A stretch of 64,000 nt of DNA from Cladorhizidae sp. MBARI D1340-BT2 (taxonomy: Eukaryota; Porifera; Demospongiae; Poecilosclerida; Cladorhizidae). Under the pieces are notes generated by a model. It was not told the origin of the DNA. It ran no database searches and worked only from the letters and a program-made list of their open reading frames with translations. The stretch lies in contig JAQNBH010000009.1 of the NCBI GenBank assembly GCA_028752905.1, forward strand, positions 26,334,370-26,398,369, in the 5' to 3' direction. Both the position numbers and the translations under genes were made by a program. This document shows, in pieces, positions 13,013 to 24,207 of the stretch (its first letter is position 1; the number at the start of each line of letters is the position of its first letter).

Positions 13013-14560
13013 GGGCCGCCCACGAGCATCTTTCTTTTCTTCGCTAGCTTCCTCATTGGGATCATCGACAACCGCAAGGAATACGGCTGCTGTCGGGGCG
13101 TACCACTTCTTCATTCCATTAATGTGGAAAGTGCGAAGTCTTTTTGGTCCTTGTCCCATGTCAACCTCATAGGTGACGTCTGTGATCTTCCTCGTGATTA
13201 TCACAGGGCCTCGCCATTCGCTGTGGAGCTTGTCGAGTTTCCTGGGTTGAAAAACCAACACATAATCACCCACCCCAAACATTCTCTCTGTCGCCTTTTT
13301 GTCATGGTACTGTTTGTGTTTTTTCTTTTCTCCCGTCTCTTTCAAGTTGGCCAATTCTCTGACGAGGGACATTCTCTCCCGAAGTTGATGCAGGTACTCA
13401 GCTACATCCTGTTCCTCGTCGCCATCCTTTCCACTCCACATCTCGACCAATTCATCCAGAGGAGTTCTCATTTCTCGGCCAAACATGAGCTCATATGGGG
13501 AGTAACCGGTGGACTTGTGGATCGAGCCTCTGTAGGCCCATAATATAAATGGTAAACACTTATCCCATTCCATCGTACCTTTTTGAGTCAGTTTCCGTAG
13601 AAGGCGTTTGAGAGTAGAATTAAACCTCTCCACCATTCCATCGGTCTGGGGGTGTTACGGAGACGTCTTGATCTGGTGTATGCCCGTTCGGTCACAGAAC
13701 TGTCTCATCATAGTCGACACGAAGTTAGTCCCATTGTCTGAAAGCACTTCTTTTGGGACTCCCAGCCTGGATGTAACCTCAATCAAACACTCAATGATTG
13801 CCTCGGATGTAATATTACGTAATGGAAATGCCTCAGGCCACTTGGTGGCGTAATCAATTATTACCAGTACGTACTTATTACCAGATCTCGTCCTTCGAAG
13901 GGGGCCGAAGATGTCCATCGCAATTCGGTCGAATGGTGTGCTGATGATCGGCAGAGGATGTAGTGGTGCTCGTTTGAGGGTTGCAGGGGCGGCCAGTTGA
14001 CAAGTTGGGCAAGACTGACACACCTCCTTGACGTCCACGGTCATTCCAGGCCAGACTATCCTTCTTCTCAGTGTATCCAGGGTTCTGGTTTCCCCAAAGT
14101 GACCAGCCATCGGAGAACAGTGGACCAGTCTAAGTACTTCATCCCTACAACATTTGGGAACCACAAGTAAGTTTACCTTCTCACCCCCATGTGGCTTCCT
14201 GTACAACACTCCATCCTCCCAACAGAATTCTCCCCCACCATCCCCGTCAGCCTGACTTCTCCAATTCTCCAGTGTTGGGTCGGCCAGCTGAAGAGAGCGG
14301 AGTTGGTGTGGTAAAATCTGTTCTAGGTGGGCCTGTCGTCCTGCTGGTTCCTCTCCTGGTTGATTCTGTGTGGGAACAACAAACATATCGTCATCAAAAT
14401 CAAAAACATGTCCCAGCCCCTGCTCTTGGTCTTCAAGACCATGGGTTAGCGGCTCCTCCCTTTCTTGGGTACTTTCCATCTCACGACGTTCTTCCTCTTC
14501 CTTCCTTTTTCCAGCCCGTGTAGTCGCCATCGCTATGTTGCTTTCGGTCTGCTCGGAGTC
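12990..14560 (-). pseudogene. Gmr1-A pol: integrase upstream of RT
   Basis: After an acidic linker the minus strand shows an H2C2 zinc-binding module at about 14135-13985 (H of LVHCSPMAGHFGETRTL, then CQSCPTC). The DDE core follows with D in IAMDIFGPL (about 13915), D in VLSDNGTNFV (about 13733) and E in MVERFNSTLKRLL (about 13630). The C-terminal part contains VGDYVLVFQPRK and EWRGPVIITRK, a GPY/F-like module. One nonsense codon in the core, between KTSP and HPQTDG (about 13653), splits an otherwise continuous frame. All three catalytic acids are kept. The frame ends at 12899 after shifting out of register with RT, consistent with IN and RT once being one polyprotein. The product would insert element cDNA into the host genome. 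Confidence 0.93.
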
Positions 14561-14639
14561 AGAGGTTTCTGGGTGCACTTTCTCAGCATTACTCTCGTCT
14601 GCCAAAGCTGCCTTCAGTAGATTACGAAATCTTGGGACG

Positions 14640-15912
14640 TCCTGACCAAGGAGCATGTCTACTGCGAGGTGGGGGGATACTCCTACGGCCAGCTCATGGG
14701 TTTGGTTGTCGATCTGCAGGCGGATCCTGGCTGCCGGAAACCAAACTCTCTTGGAACTTGCGGTCATGTACGGTTCTTGCGATCCACGCATCGGGTGTGT
14801 ATGAGTGACTTAATGCACCCTGTGTCTAACAGAGCCAGCACTGCTTTGCCATCCACACATACTTCTCTGGTCCATTTCGGTCGATGGGCCGGTACTGACG
14901 TAACACCTCCAAAATTGGCGCTCTCCATCTTAACATGGCAATCCTTCCGCATGTGTCCTCGGCGACCACATCGAATGCACTCAATCTGAGGACGGTCCTT
15001 AGCCATTGGGTAACTACCACTTTGCCCACCACTCCATCGACCACTGTCTCCTCCTATTTTCCTTGGGCCTCTTCCCACAGGTATAGGGCGGAAGGGCATC
15101 TCTTGTCTGGACTTCTCCCTTTCATTGGGTCTTTGATTGTCCAGATGTCGAATAATGGCTTCGGCTATCTGGTCATAGGATCCAGGGTTGAGGTTCCTAA
15201 TTTGAGCCTCTAACCACTTGGGTAGACACCTCAGTGTGTTTGCCATCATTACGGTGGTCTCAAGGTCATGGGGCGACGAAACTATCCACTGCTGGAAGCT
15301 TTGCCGATGGTGTGACAGCCAGGCGTCAGGATGTTTCGAGTCGAAGGGAGTGTCGAACACCTTTTTTCGGAAGGTCTCCGTTGAGATGTGATATTCTCGC
15401 AGAAGTTCCTCCTTGACCGCATTATAATCAGCTTGGGCGTCGGCACCCATCGAGGCCACGGCTGTGAGACCTACTCCAGACAATGAGCCTCTCAAGAAGA
15501 GTGGCCATTGTTCTCGGGGCCATCCTCCTGCTCTTGCCGTTGCTTCAAATGTGTCTAAGAAGACACCCATGTCATCTATTCCCTCTTGGAATTTTGTATA
15601 GACAATTTAGGACACCGAGGAGGTACCTCGGCCACGGGTGGGGGACGATTCGTTTGTTCATGCACAGCTGCCATGATTTGTGCCATCCTTTCCTCATGCT
15701 GCTCTCGTTGAGCTCTTTCCTCCTCTCGGCACTTGTCGTCTCTCTCCATCCTCAGCTGGTCCACTTGCATCCACCGTGTGAGGAACTGGTCCATAGGATC
15801 TACAGCTCCCGTGGATGCTTCTGGCTGGGCACTCAAGACACGTCTGGAGTCTCTTGTCAGTCTCCTCTCGTCTGTCATTCCTGCCACCAATCCCTGATAA
15901 TAACCCCTCAAT
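14640..15912 (-). pseudogene. Gmr1-A gag and aspartic protease
   Basis: Gag starts near 15911 (MRGYYQGLVAGMTDE). A Glu/Arg/Gln-rich coiled stretch leads to a frameshift between 15590 and 15570, and the frame resumes with DDMGVFLDTFEATA. The 268-codon second part carries a capsid-like helical region, then a CCHC zinc knuckle CIRCGRRGHMRKDC (residues 198-211, near 14979-14938). It runs directly into the protease active site LALLDTGC (D at about 14826). A further frameshift near 14790 moves the protease C-terminus (SPHLAVDMLLGQDVP) into the pol frame that also begins the integrase linker. The order gag-knuckle-PR is usual for Ty3/gypsy. The 5' LTR and primer-binding site lie just upstream. At least two frame breaks make the copy inactive. 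Confidence 0.9.
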
Positions 15913-16235
15913 TATTCTTAACCAAAAACCCAACAACACCCTATAGGTCAGAGTTGGTTTTCAGGCTTCAAAGTTTGATAACTCAAGCCGTTCTCTGCTA
16001 CTTACAGGCAATGATAAGTCAACAGAAAATTAATAACAAAATAGTACCTCTCCCAGCACTATTCACCCCTTCTTTGGGTGTCTTATCCAAACACGTAACA
16101 ATCAGCACCTCTCACCTTAGGTCTGATGATACAACAATGCGACCTCTTACCTTAGGTCTACACACACTAAGAATCTATCTAGATTACTTAGCTTCCAGAT
16201 ACCAACCCACTAAGTCTCTCTTACTTAGCTATGGT

Positions 16236-16253
16236 ATCCCACCGCTGCCACCA
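16236..16253 (-). other. Primer-binding site complementary to tRNA-Leu(UAG)
   Basis: On the minus strand, TGGTGGCAGCGGTGGGAT begins two bases inside the 5' LTR. Its complement ends in CCACCGCTGCCA-CCA, which I recognise as the 3' end of animal tRNA-Leu(UAG), including the added CCA. All 18 nt pair. Confidence 0.85.
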
Positions 16254-16255
16254 AA

Positions 16256-16650
16256 TGTCAGCAATACTTTCCCTTAGTATTCACTGCGCCGACTAGTCCT
16301 CACTCTGACTAGCCCAATACTTTCACCCCTAGGCTTTATAGGAGCCTTCGTACCCTTCACCCAGGTAAAAGTGAACAATGATTGCTTTGTACATCAATAT
16401 ACAAATACAGTTCCCAGTGATCTATCAGCTAGTCCAGCCTGTGCTTGGCTCTAACATAGATACTCTCTCTCTCTTTGCTAGCTCTCTAGCTATCTCTTTT
16501 ATACTAATAGTTAATTGCACACGGATTTACACCCGGCACTATGGTCTTGCACACGAATACTGTGGTCTTGTAGATGAATGTTCGGATAATGTTCTTGGAC
16601 ATTGTTGTGGTCATAACCTTTGTTCTCCGTTATGTCTTCCTTCTCTGACA
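16256..16650 (-). repeat. 5' LTR of Gmr1-A
   Basis: 395 bp, TGTCAG to CTGACA, paired with 11452-11847. The target duplication CTATA follows at 16651-16655. Confidence 0.95.
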
Positions 16651-16655
16651 CTATA

Positions 16656-18160
16656 GTTAAACAGTGAATCTTTCACTTTGTAAAGTTTCAGAAGATTTGG
16701 TTATTTAATTATGAAGTTATCATAATTTTTATAAACACCACTCCAAAGATTCATCTCAAGGGAAGGGTCCGCCACAAGCCAGTGTTTTGCCATATTAGTC
16801 CCACTGCCATATTTGTCCCTTTTGCTACACCGTGCAAGCACAGCCTCACAAAATTAATAAACCATGCATCAATAAAGTTAGCTGCCAAATTTGTCCCTCG
16901 TGTGGAGCTGAATTGTGATGGTGAGGACAGAGAAGGACACTGCAGTATATCTGCGGAAGATCGAATATTTCCTTAAGAATGGAAAACACAGTTGTGACAC
17001 GAGTGCGAAGGAGCAGAGTGGAATAAGAAAAAGAATTTACACCTCTTGGTATGTTAATCTTTATCCAAATCATTGGCATTCAGATAACATAAGTATTCAG
17101 AACAAATGCCAACATTCTACAAATACCAACATTCTATCCAGTGTGCACTTTAAGACATGACAACAAAGAGGTTCTATAAATCACATCTACTTCTCACAAA
17201 TTAGCAAGTTCCTTTGTACCCAATAATTCATTGCGATAATAATTATGGCACTTGTTTGTTATTCACCTGTTGCTAAATTACAAATCAATGTCAATTACAA
17301 ATCAATGTCAAGTTCATGATTGGAAAATTTTAATAGAAGTAAGCTCGACCAGCAATAAATAAATACGCTAATCTTTCTATAAGTCAGCTTGAAATTCTCA
17401 AGTCACGTGCCTACTCGCAACCCCTTCTGCTCTCGACAACCTCGACGGTGACATCTCCATCTGTCTCCTTTGTCACGAATTTACAAAGTCATTGCGTTAT
17501 TGTTGCTGCAATAACGGGGTTTGTGGAGTACCCCTTGCTATTGAAGGAAATTGACGCTAGCAGCCTTATCTGGGATAAGGTTTGACAATTTCAGAAAATT
17601 CATTTTCGATCTGGACATTCAAAACACAAACCATTGGGGGAGGGAGAATAAGAATAACATTCGATTCATTCAAAACATTGGTGGCGGGGGAATATCAAAC
17701 GAGTGCCATAATTATTTATACAATGCCTTCATAATTATAAGTACTAATCCCAAAAAATTAATTAGTTTTCCCGACCTTCCAGACCGTTTCCAGCCATATC
17801 CGCCCAATTTTTGACCCATCCACACCCTATCATAACTATCACCACCACCACCAGAGTGAGGAGAGAAAAAAATTCTCTCAAAATCAACTTTCAATGAGTT
17901 TTCTCGACCTCCCAGACATTTGCATTAATAAAGATTTTTTCAGTAGTAGTAGTAGTAGTAGAGTAGTAGTAGTAGTAGTAGTAACAATCCAATCTGGCTG
18001 AAATTCAGTCCTAACCTGTATTTTGTACCTCTGACCCTCTGACCACAGTGTCATTGGGACACTGATATCATCTACCTGGAGAGGTTTTATGGGAAATTCC
18101 AAGATGTATTTATTCTGTATTTAAATATTTAAAAACATCATTTGTAAAAATATTAAATTA
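16656..18160. other. Unassigned flank with (AGT)n microsatellite
   Basis: No recognisable coding sequence. A (AGT)n run, once interrupted, occupies about 17943-17983. Short frames (for example 16915-17160 and 17551-17814) show no known domain. This could be the 5' intergenic or first-intron region of the split integrase gene that follows. Confidence 0.4.
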
Positions 18161-18828
18161 TTGTAGGTGAAAGAATGTCTTATACCCAACCCACAATGAG
18201 AACCATCCAAATGAGACAGTTAAGAGGCTGGTCCTTTTCTCTAGTGATGAACATCAGATGCTACTACGTGAGTCCCATGACATCAATGGTGCTCACCAAG
18301 GGCAAAAGCGTACCTTAGCATGATTCACCACAGGATTAATACTGGACTACTATGGTTGTGAGTTGGGTAAGAATAGTTTAGTGCACAGCATCTATAATTA
18401 ATATGTCAACATGGATGTGCAAGTGACGATGAGGCTTTAAATACACATCAATCTTACTGGTTGTAAGAAATAAGATAAACTTTAAAGCTTAATTAAGAAA
18501 CTCGTAAATCATGTAACAAAATTAACATTACTGTATTGATTCTACTTATTTGTTAATTGAAGTTAAAATTTATGATATCACATTGACACTGAATAGTGTT
18601 GTAACCATATAGCTAATAATAGGTTACTTTTGATACCTTTAGCTAAGCACTTGTCACAAGTGCCAGAAGATGCAGATGATCAAGATGATTGCACCTGAGT
18701 TACATCCCATTAAAGTTTTGAGCAGGTAACTAAGTTACTGTGACCCAGTGTACTGAGCAATGATGTGCAAATGATAGAAAAGATGCCCATTGGAAATATG
18801 TTAGGCCAACTGGGGAAATATATGATTG

Positions 18829-19158
18829 CTAGACTGTCATAACAATCATTCCATTACTGCCTCCACACAACCACAAGTGACCTCACAAATAATTATAAAC
18901 TTCAGCAATAATAATATATTCTTGTACTATATTACTACCTCCACAACCACAAGGGACGTCACAAATATGATAAAATCCAGATTACTCTAACATAAGGTAT
19001 GAAGAGATTTATAGCTAAGAAAATGTGCTGCTATATAGCATCAGTTATTTATCACAATTTTGCTGTCCACAGTAATGTAGGGATTGTTATCCAAGAATAT
19101 ATTATTGCTGAAGTTTATGGTGGTGTGGAGGCAGTTATGGAGTGATTGTTACGACAGC
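18829..19158. repeat. Inverted repeat in an intron of the integrase gene
   Basis: 18832-18925 (gtcataacaatcattccattactgcctccacac... aacttcagcaataata) is mirrored by 19083-19158 read in reverse. Arms are roughly 75-95 bp with indels and a loop of about 155 bp. This looks like a non-autonomous DNA element or its ends. The 19160-20200 remainder of the intron holds a (GAT)n run at 19694-19747 and no clear gene. Confidence 0.7.
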
Positions 19159-19357
19159 ACAATATCAAAGCCAATCCTATATGTCCTTTAATTTAGTAAA
19201 ATTTTTTTTACATATTACTTGTTCCCAATATATTTTAAAGCTTTCGTGAATTGGAATACTGTTTTGATGCTATATATGCCTGCAATGCCCACACGAAGAG
19301 GAGTGTCCTGGTCAGACCTAGCCCAGGTTACTTCCCAGGTCAAGTTGGTATGCATGC

Positions 19358-19567
19358 ATGACAAGTTTGGGACAGATTGGTCCAGTGGTTTGGAATGCCA
19401 TAAGGAACAATCCTAAAATGCTTCCCCCATCAGTAACTACATTCGGCAATCCTTCTTTGATTCTTCACTGCAAAAGCCATACCCTCAATCCACTGCATCT
19501 AACACAGCGATTTGGTAAAGGATCGAGCAATTTGGGTTGCGCACGCCGTTCAAAGATGGCATCTTAG
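19358..19567 (+). other. Possible non-LTR RT C-terminal scrap
   Basis: The plus strand reads GQIGPVVWNAIRNNPKMLPP, recalling the GPxxWNxLP segment after the RT domain of CR1-like LINEs. Nothing else of a LINE is visible nearby, so the call is tentative. Confidence 0.2.
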
Positions 19568-19693
19568 ACGAACTATATATGCAAAAATCAACCTTTTTTT
19601 TATTAGCTCTCTAAAGCGATACCAAAAGGCACCTTCCCAGATAGCGCTCTACAAAATGGCATAAAAATAAATGAAATCTATGCAGCCAATAAG

Positions 19694-19747
19694 ATGATGA
19701 TGATGATGATTATGATAATGATGATGATGATGATGCTGATGATGATT
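19694..19747. repeat. (GAT)n microsatellite
   Basis: GAT/AAT trinucleotide run of about 54 bp with a few substitutions. Confidence 0.9.
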
Positions 19748-21094
19748 TTACGTGTAATTTTTTCGACCTTTTTTTTAGTTTGGAGAACTGCGCTTCTGTG
19801 TGCTATATTGTTGGAACGATTTTTGCGACATACTTTTTTTAGGGTCTGTATAGGTATAGAATCGAGTATATGGCAAGTTTTAGTTTGTTGCTGAATGATC
19901 TCTGACCTGCCAAACCTACATGAGAGTGCCTACATGAGAGTGCTAACGCATATTAAATTGCTGGCAAGAGAAGCCTAAACTTTTAGGCTGCATGAATAGG
20001 TCTGATATTGGACAAGTTAGTACTTAGGGGAATTTTGATGCTACATATATACACCGATTAAATTGAATAATTTTTTGGTTAATTTTAATAAACAGGTTAG
20101 ATAATCCTTTACCAATCCAAATCTTATGCACTATATAATAATTAAAATGCTTAAAATCAGGTAATTTACAGGCACATCTGATTTGCTTAAAATTATGTAG
20201 CAAATACTTACAGATGGGAGATTTTGGGTATAGACCTCATTGGTCAATTTGCGGCCACAGACGAAGGCCATATATATGTCTGCACTGTTACAGATCTCTT
20301 TACCAAGTGGGTATTTGCTCGGCCAATCAAGTCCAAGTCAGCTGGTGATGTTGCAAGCATTCTACTCGAGCTCATCTACAGTTATGGTCCTCCCAAAAAA
20401 TTATAATGGATCAGGGGCGTGAATTTATAAACCAGGTAACTAACTTATTAAAACTGTTGCCATCTGTGTTCATGAAATGACATGTATGTGGTCTGAGAAG
20501 TGAAAATTAATCAAGGAAAATGTGTTGGATTTGTTTACAAGAGCAAAGTTAGACTATATTGAGTACAAGGCAGACTTAACACAATTTAAGATAACTTTAT
20601 TAGCGACTTCAGTCTTGATTATCTGGAAATTTCCTCCTGCTTCCTTTTGATAAATATTCATGTAGAGTAATGTTCTGTTTGTGTGAACTTATTTGATAAC
20701 TCAGCTCAATGATGTTGTCTTGACTGCTTTTGGAGTGAAGCAGATGGTATGTTCGGTATATCACCCTCAGAGCAATGGCCAAGATGAGTGGACTAATCAA
20801 ACTCTTAAGAGGGTACTGTCCAAGTATACAAACGATACTCAATCTGACTGGAACAAGTAAGCTACCAATATTTAATAATTATTTTTCAAGATTGACAGTT
20901 TGTTAATAGAGAGATTTCTACTATTACCACCACCTTCCAGTAGATAGCAATATCACATTTCATGCTAATATGTGATTACCCCAGAAAATCTCACCAGAAT
21001 CTCTCCAATGAATCCTCTCACACTGAAACACCAACCCACTCACACACACACACATATAAAATTATGAAAAGGCATAAAAAATAGTAGTTATTGC

Positions 21095-21482
21095 TACCGT
21101 ATTGCTACAAAATTTGATTAAGTTTTGCGAGTGCATTGTTATTCGTAAAACATCTCGCAATCTTTTTTATCGCACAAAACATTCCGCGTGCATATTGCAG
21201 CCAAAATCCAGACGGTTTAGAAAGAAGCTGACTACAGTGTGACCATTCGAATGTGCTTCAAACAATCCTTGCCTACTAGTGAAGATGCAGGAATCGATCA
21301 GATGTATCAGGAGAGCAAACGAAAATGTGCAGAGGGTACTGGATGGTCAGGATAGTGCGCAGAAAAGTGCCAACCGATCTTGTTATAATTAGTGGTACTT
21401 ATTATAAAACGCAAAACTAAGAGCGCATTATACATTTATGGAGCTCAAAATCTCTAAATTGCACATTGTAGCAATACGGTAT
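21095..21482. mobile_element. MITE with 16-bp perfect inverted ends
   Basis: Starts TACCGTATTGCTACAA (21095-21110) and ends with its exact reverse complement (21466-21481); about 387 bp. The outer TA of each end may be a TA target duplication, as in Tc1/mariner-type MITEs. Internal sequence is non-coding. It sits within an intron of the integrase gene. Confidence 0.82.
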
Positions 21483-22639
21483 ATTATTTTCCAAATTCTT
21501 ATACAATAAAAATATAAACATGGTTTTTGGTGTAAGCCTTCAGCTAAAGGATGCATATACCTTGAATGTGCTGCTTGTAGTTATGATTTCTATGTATGAT
21601 GTTTTGTACTTATGTAGATATGTACTCCCCACAACTTATGGTATCAATACAAGTGTCCAGTCTTCAACAAAGCAACAGCCATTTGTGTTGATGTTCTACC
21701 GAACAGCTAGGGGTTCCATAGCCATCAATAATGCAGAACATGAGAATGAGCAGGAGCTTCTCTATGAAAACATCTCACTCACTATGTCTCCTGAAGACAT
21801 ACAATATAAGTTGGAGAAGCATGTGGCAGATGTAAGAACTAAACTGACAGGCAAACATAAATATATGACATGGAATTGCTGACACTTTTTTGTAACCAAA
21901 AATGGGGGACAAATAGTTTAATGAAAATGTTTGATGCACTCCCCAAAAATCATGTTACAGATCTGTTTTATTTTGTAATCACATAGGTACATATGAGAAG
22001 ATACGGTTGAAAATTGAAGAAGCTAAAGCAAAGCATAAAGCTTATTTCGATTCCAAGCCAAAAAGAGGCTAAAAACGGCAATAGGTATGTTTTTATGAAT
22101 TAATGTGTACCTTTAATGTGTGCCTTTATATAAGCTGAATCAAATTAGAGTCCCATTGTTGTTTCTGAGAAAAAATCGAAAGGCTAAGAATAATAAAATT
22201 TTCTGGATAGATGTATTTCCGAGTTTTGATAAATGTTAGAATGTCCTTGTCTGTTTTTTGTGATATATTTTTTACCTTTACTGGATGTTTTTAATTTTAT
22301 ATTACTAACCTGTTGACCATCATAGGTGATTATGTCCTTAAAAGAGGAATGCAAGGAAGGTATCCAAAAAAGGAGACAGGCTGGTGCAGGACTGGCTGGG
22401 ACCCTATGTAATCGTTCATGTCTCACCCAAAGGACTCTGCACACTGCAGGATAACAACCAAAACATTATGAAGGTTAAGTTTAATGTCTGGCTCTTGAAG
22501 CCTTACTTAACTAGAGAGATGCCAGTTCAACATGAGATACCAACTTCCATCCAGTCACACAACACCAGTTCGAACAACCCTGGACCATCTGATGAGTTGA
22601 GTGATACAGCTTCCTCCCCTGGGAGTCCTTCTTGATTAA

Positions 22640-23530
22640 TTTAATGAAAGCACGTTTATTGTATGGATCAATTTGTGTAAAAATTATCCACATGGAAAAA
22701 TAAACAGATTGAATAAATCCAGTATTCCAAACTAAGTTATACATACCGAGATTTTCACTGGCTTGCTCATCAGGGAAGGATGGAGTCTCAAAAATAAAAC
22801 ATTTATTAAATCAAGAAAATACAACAATAGAGTATACACCTGTATGGATCTTTTGAATGGAAGACCTCTGATGTCCCAATATTTCTACCAGCACTTGTAG
22901 GCAATCCAGGGTCTAAAGTTACAGTAATCAAAATATAAATCAAGAATGCATTCATACTATATATGTAGGGATAATAAATCGCAGCTGTATCGTGGTCCTC
23001 TAAATAATAAAGTTCGTGCATATATAAAGAACAGGTGGACAAACTGTCAGAATTTACATGATATTAAAAGAAGTCAATGATTTCCATTTTTCACCACATA
23101 CAACCTAAATACATTATCAGTCTCCAGAGCTCCAAGTTTCTGTTTAACTTGACACTGATACACAATGAACATTAGCTGAGAAAAATGAGGGATAAAAAAC
23201 ACATCTCATGGTATATATATATTTCTTGGCAATTCTTCATCTGATGTTTGTCAAAAGTTATAGAAGTTCTAAAACTGCTAGGGCGTTAGAGTAGTAGGCA
23301 TCTAGGGCTAGAGGCTCCTATTGATGACAAGTACAAACTTTGGCTTTCTATTTCAAAAAGGTTGTGATAAATAACTGAATACAGAAAAAATATGGTGATC
23401 TTGGCTTCAGTTCAGGTTCTCGAGAGTGGCTCCCCAGCAGCCAGTGAAGTCCATTCCGATTCAACTGCTAACATTCTGGTGCCAGGCAGCGCAATGAAAA
23501 GTACAAGTAGTCGGAGATTCTGTGTTTGTG
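22640..23530. other. No gene seen
   Basis: AT-rich intergenic sequence between the integrase gene and piggyBac element A. Short frames only, with no domain recognised. Confidence 0.45.
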
Positions 23531-24100
23531 TTTTAACCGCTTCACCGCATAGAAGCGCGAGATTGAGTGACCGTCGCGTTAATAATTATTAAAAATTAAC
23601 CGTTGACTCTACATATTCAAAACTTACCGTAAATGTGCACGATGGACTGTTCTATTTCACCAAAAAATTTATGAACCATATAATATAGCACGTAGGTAAC
23701 TATGACGTCAAACAATTTTGAATTCAAGCGAAAAATGGCTGAAATATTTGATCGTGCTCGCGTGTTAGAGCTGTTGTTTGATGGCGGTTTCGACCTCTCT
23801 GACTATGATAGAGATGAAGATGATGAAGGTCAAGTGTCTTCCTTCCTTGGTGATGAGGTATTAGACCCTAAGGAGTTGGCAGCTTTTTGTCCAGAGCTTT
23901 AACTTCAACTCCTCAGGATGTTGGACCAAACACTTTAAGTGCCAGTGCTTCTGATGGAGCTTTTATGACTCCGGATGAAGAGTATGAGTTGCTTGGTAAG
24001 TATGAGTAGATATCTATAGAATGGAATATAATATTTGAGCTATCAAGAGACATAATAAGCCAGAAATATATATCACTAGGTTATAAATATACGTTATTAC

Positions 24101-24207
24101 ATTGATACGGGGAAATATCACGAGTCTGTGGCTAGTATTTCCACGAGTGCCGCAGGCACGAGTGAAAATACCGGCCAATCAGATGAGTGATATTTCACCG
24201 TATCAAT
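24101..24207. repeat. Hairpin MITE in the piggyBac A intron
   Basis: attgatacggggaaatatca at 24101 is mirrored by tgatatttcaccgtatcaat ending at 24207, giving inverted arms of about 20 bp and an inner pair ccacgagtgccgcaggcacgag. At 24272-24313 a 14-bp unit (aggtaataacaagt) is repeated three times. Confidence 0.65.

Larger units (their letters stand above)
11452..16650 (-). mobile_element. Complete Ty3/gypsy LTR retrotransposon with Gmr1-type pol order (Gmr1-A)
   Basis: A 5.2-kb element with two near-identical LTRs (11452-11847 and 16256-16650), each starting TGTCAG and ending CTGACA. It is flanked by a perfect 5-bp target duplication CTATA (11447-11451 and 16651-16655). It reads on the minus strand. 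After the 5' LTR come an 18-nt primer-binding site, gag with a CCHC knuckle, aspartic protease, integrase, then reverse transcriptase and RNase H, and a purine tract before the 3' LTR. Integrase upstream of RT is not the usual Ty3/gypsy order. It is the order described for Gmr1-like elements, which are gypsy by sequence but copia-like in layout. Frameshifts and stops in gag, PR, IN and RT make this copy defective. The LTRs differ at only a handful of positions plus short indels, so the insertion is not ancient. Confidence 0.95.
18165..22637 (+). pseudogene. Split gypsy/Ginger-type integrase gene (GIN1/KRBA2-like)
   Basis: A multi-exon integrase-like gene can be followed on the plus strand. 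Exon near 18165-18345: RLVLFSSDEHQMLLRESHD then NGAHQGQKRT, the His pair of an HHCC zinc finger. Exon 18643-18727: STCHKCQKMQMI then APELHPIK, the Cys pair and linker, ending at a GT donor. Exon 20216-20437: WEILGIDLIGQF (first D), TDLFTKW, and MDQGREF (second D) after a one-base slip in an A6 run. Exon 20703-20855: VYHPQSNGQDEWTNQTLKR (E). Exon about 21616-21840: PFVLMFYRTARG and a coil. Then 21988-22075, and 22326-22637 with QDWLGPYVIVHVSPKG, a GPY/F module. Most junctions have AG/GT signals. All three catalytic acids remain, but at least two frameshifts are visible. I saw no LTRs or RT, so it is either a Ginger-like DNA transposon remnant or an old host-adopted integrase gene now decaying. 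Confidence 0.82.

Noticed and set aside
15483..16277. 264-codon plus-strand frame
   Set aside because: Antisense shadow of gag in the minus-strand Gmr1-A element, running into the leader.
11452..16650. Possibility that Gmr1-A is a Ty1/copia element because IN precedes RT
   Set aside because: The RT, RNase H, CCHC and IN motifs (YLDDVIIHS, MDIFGPL, GPY/F-like end) are gypsy-like.
18165..22637. Reading the split integrase as part of an LTR retrotransposon
   Set aside because: No LTRs, RT, RNase H or protease were found nearby, and the gene is interrupted by several introns with GT/AG signals.
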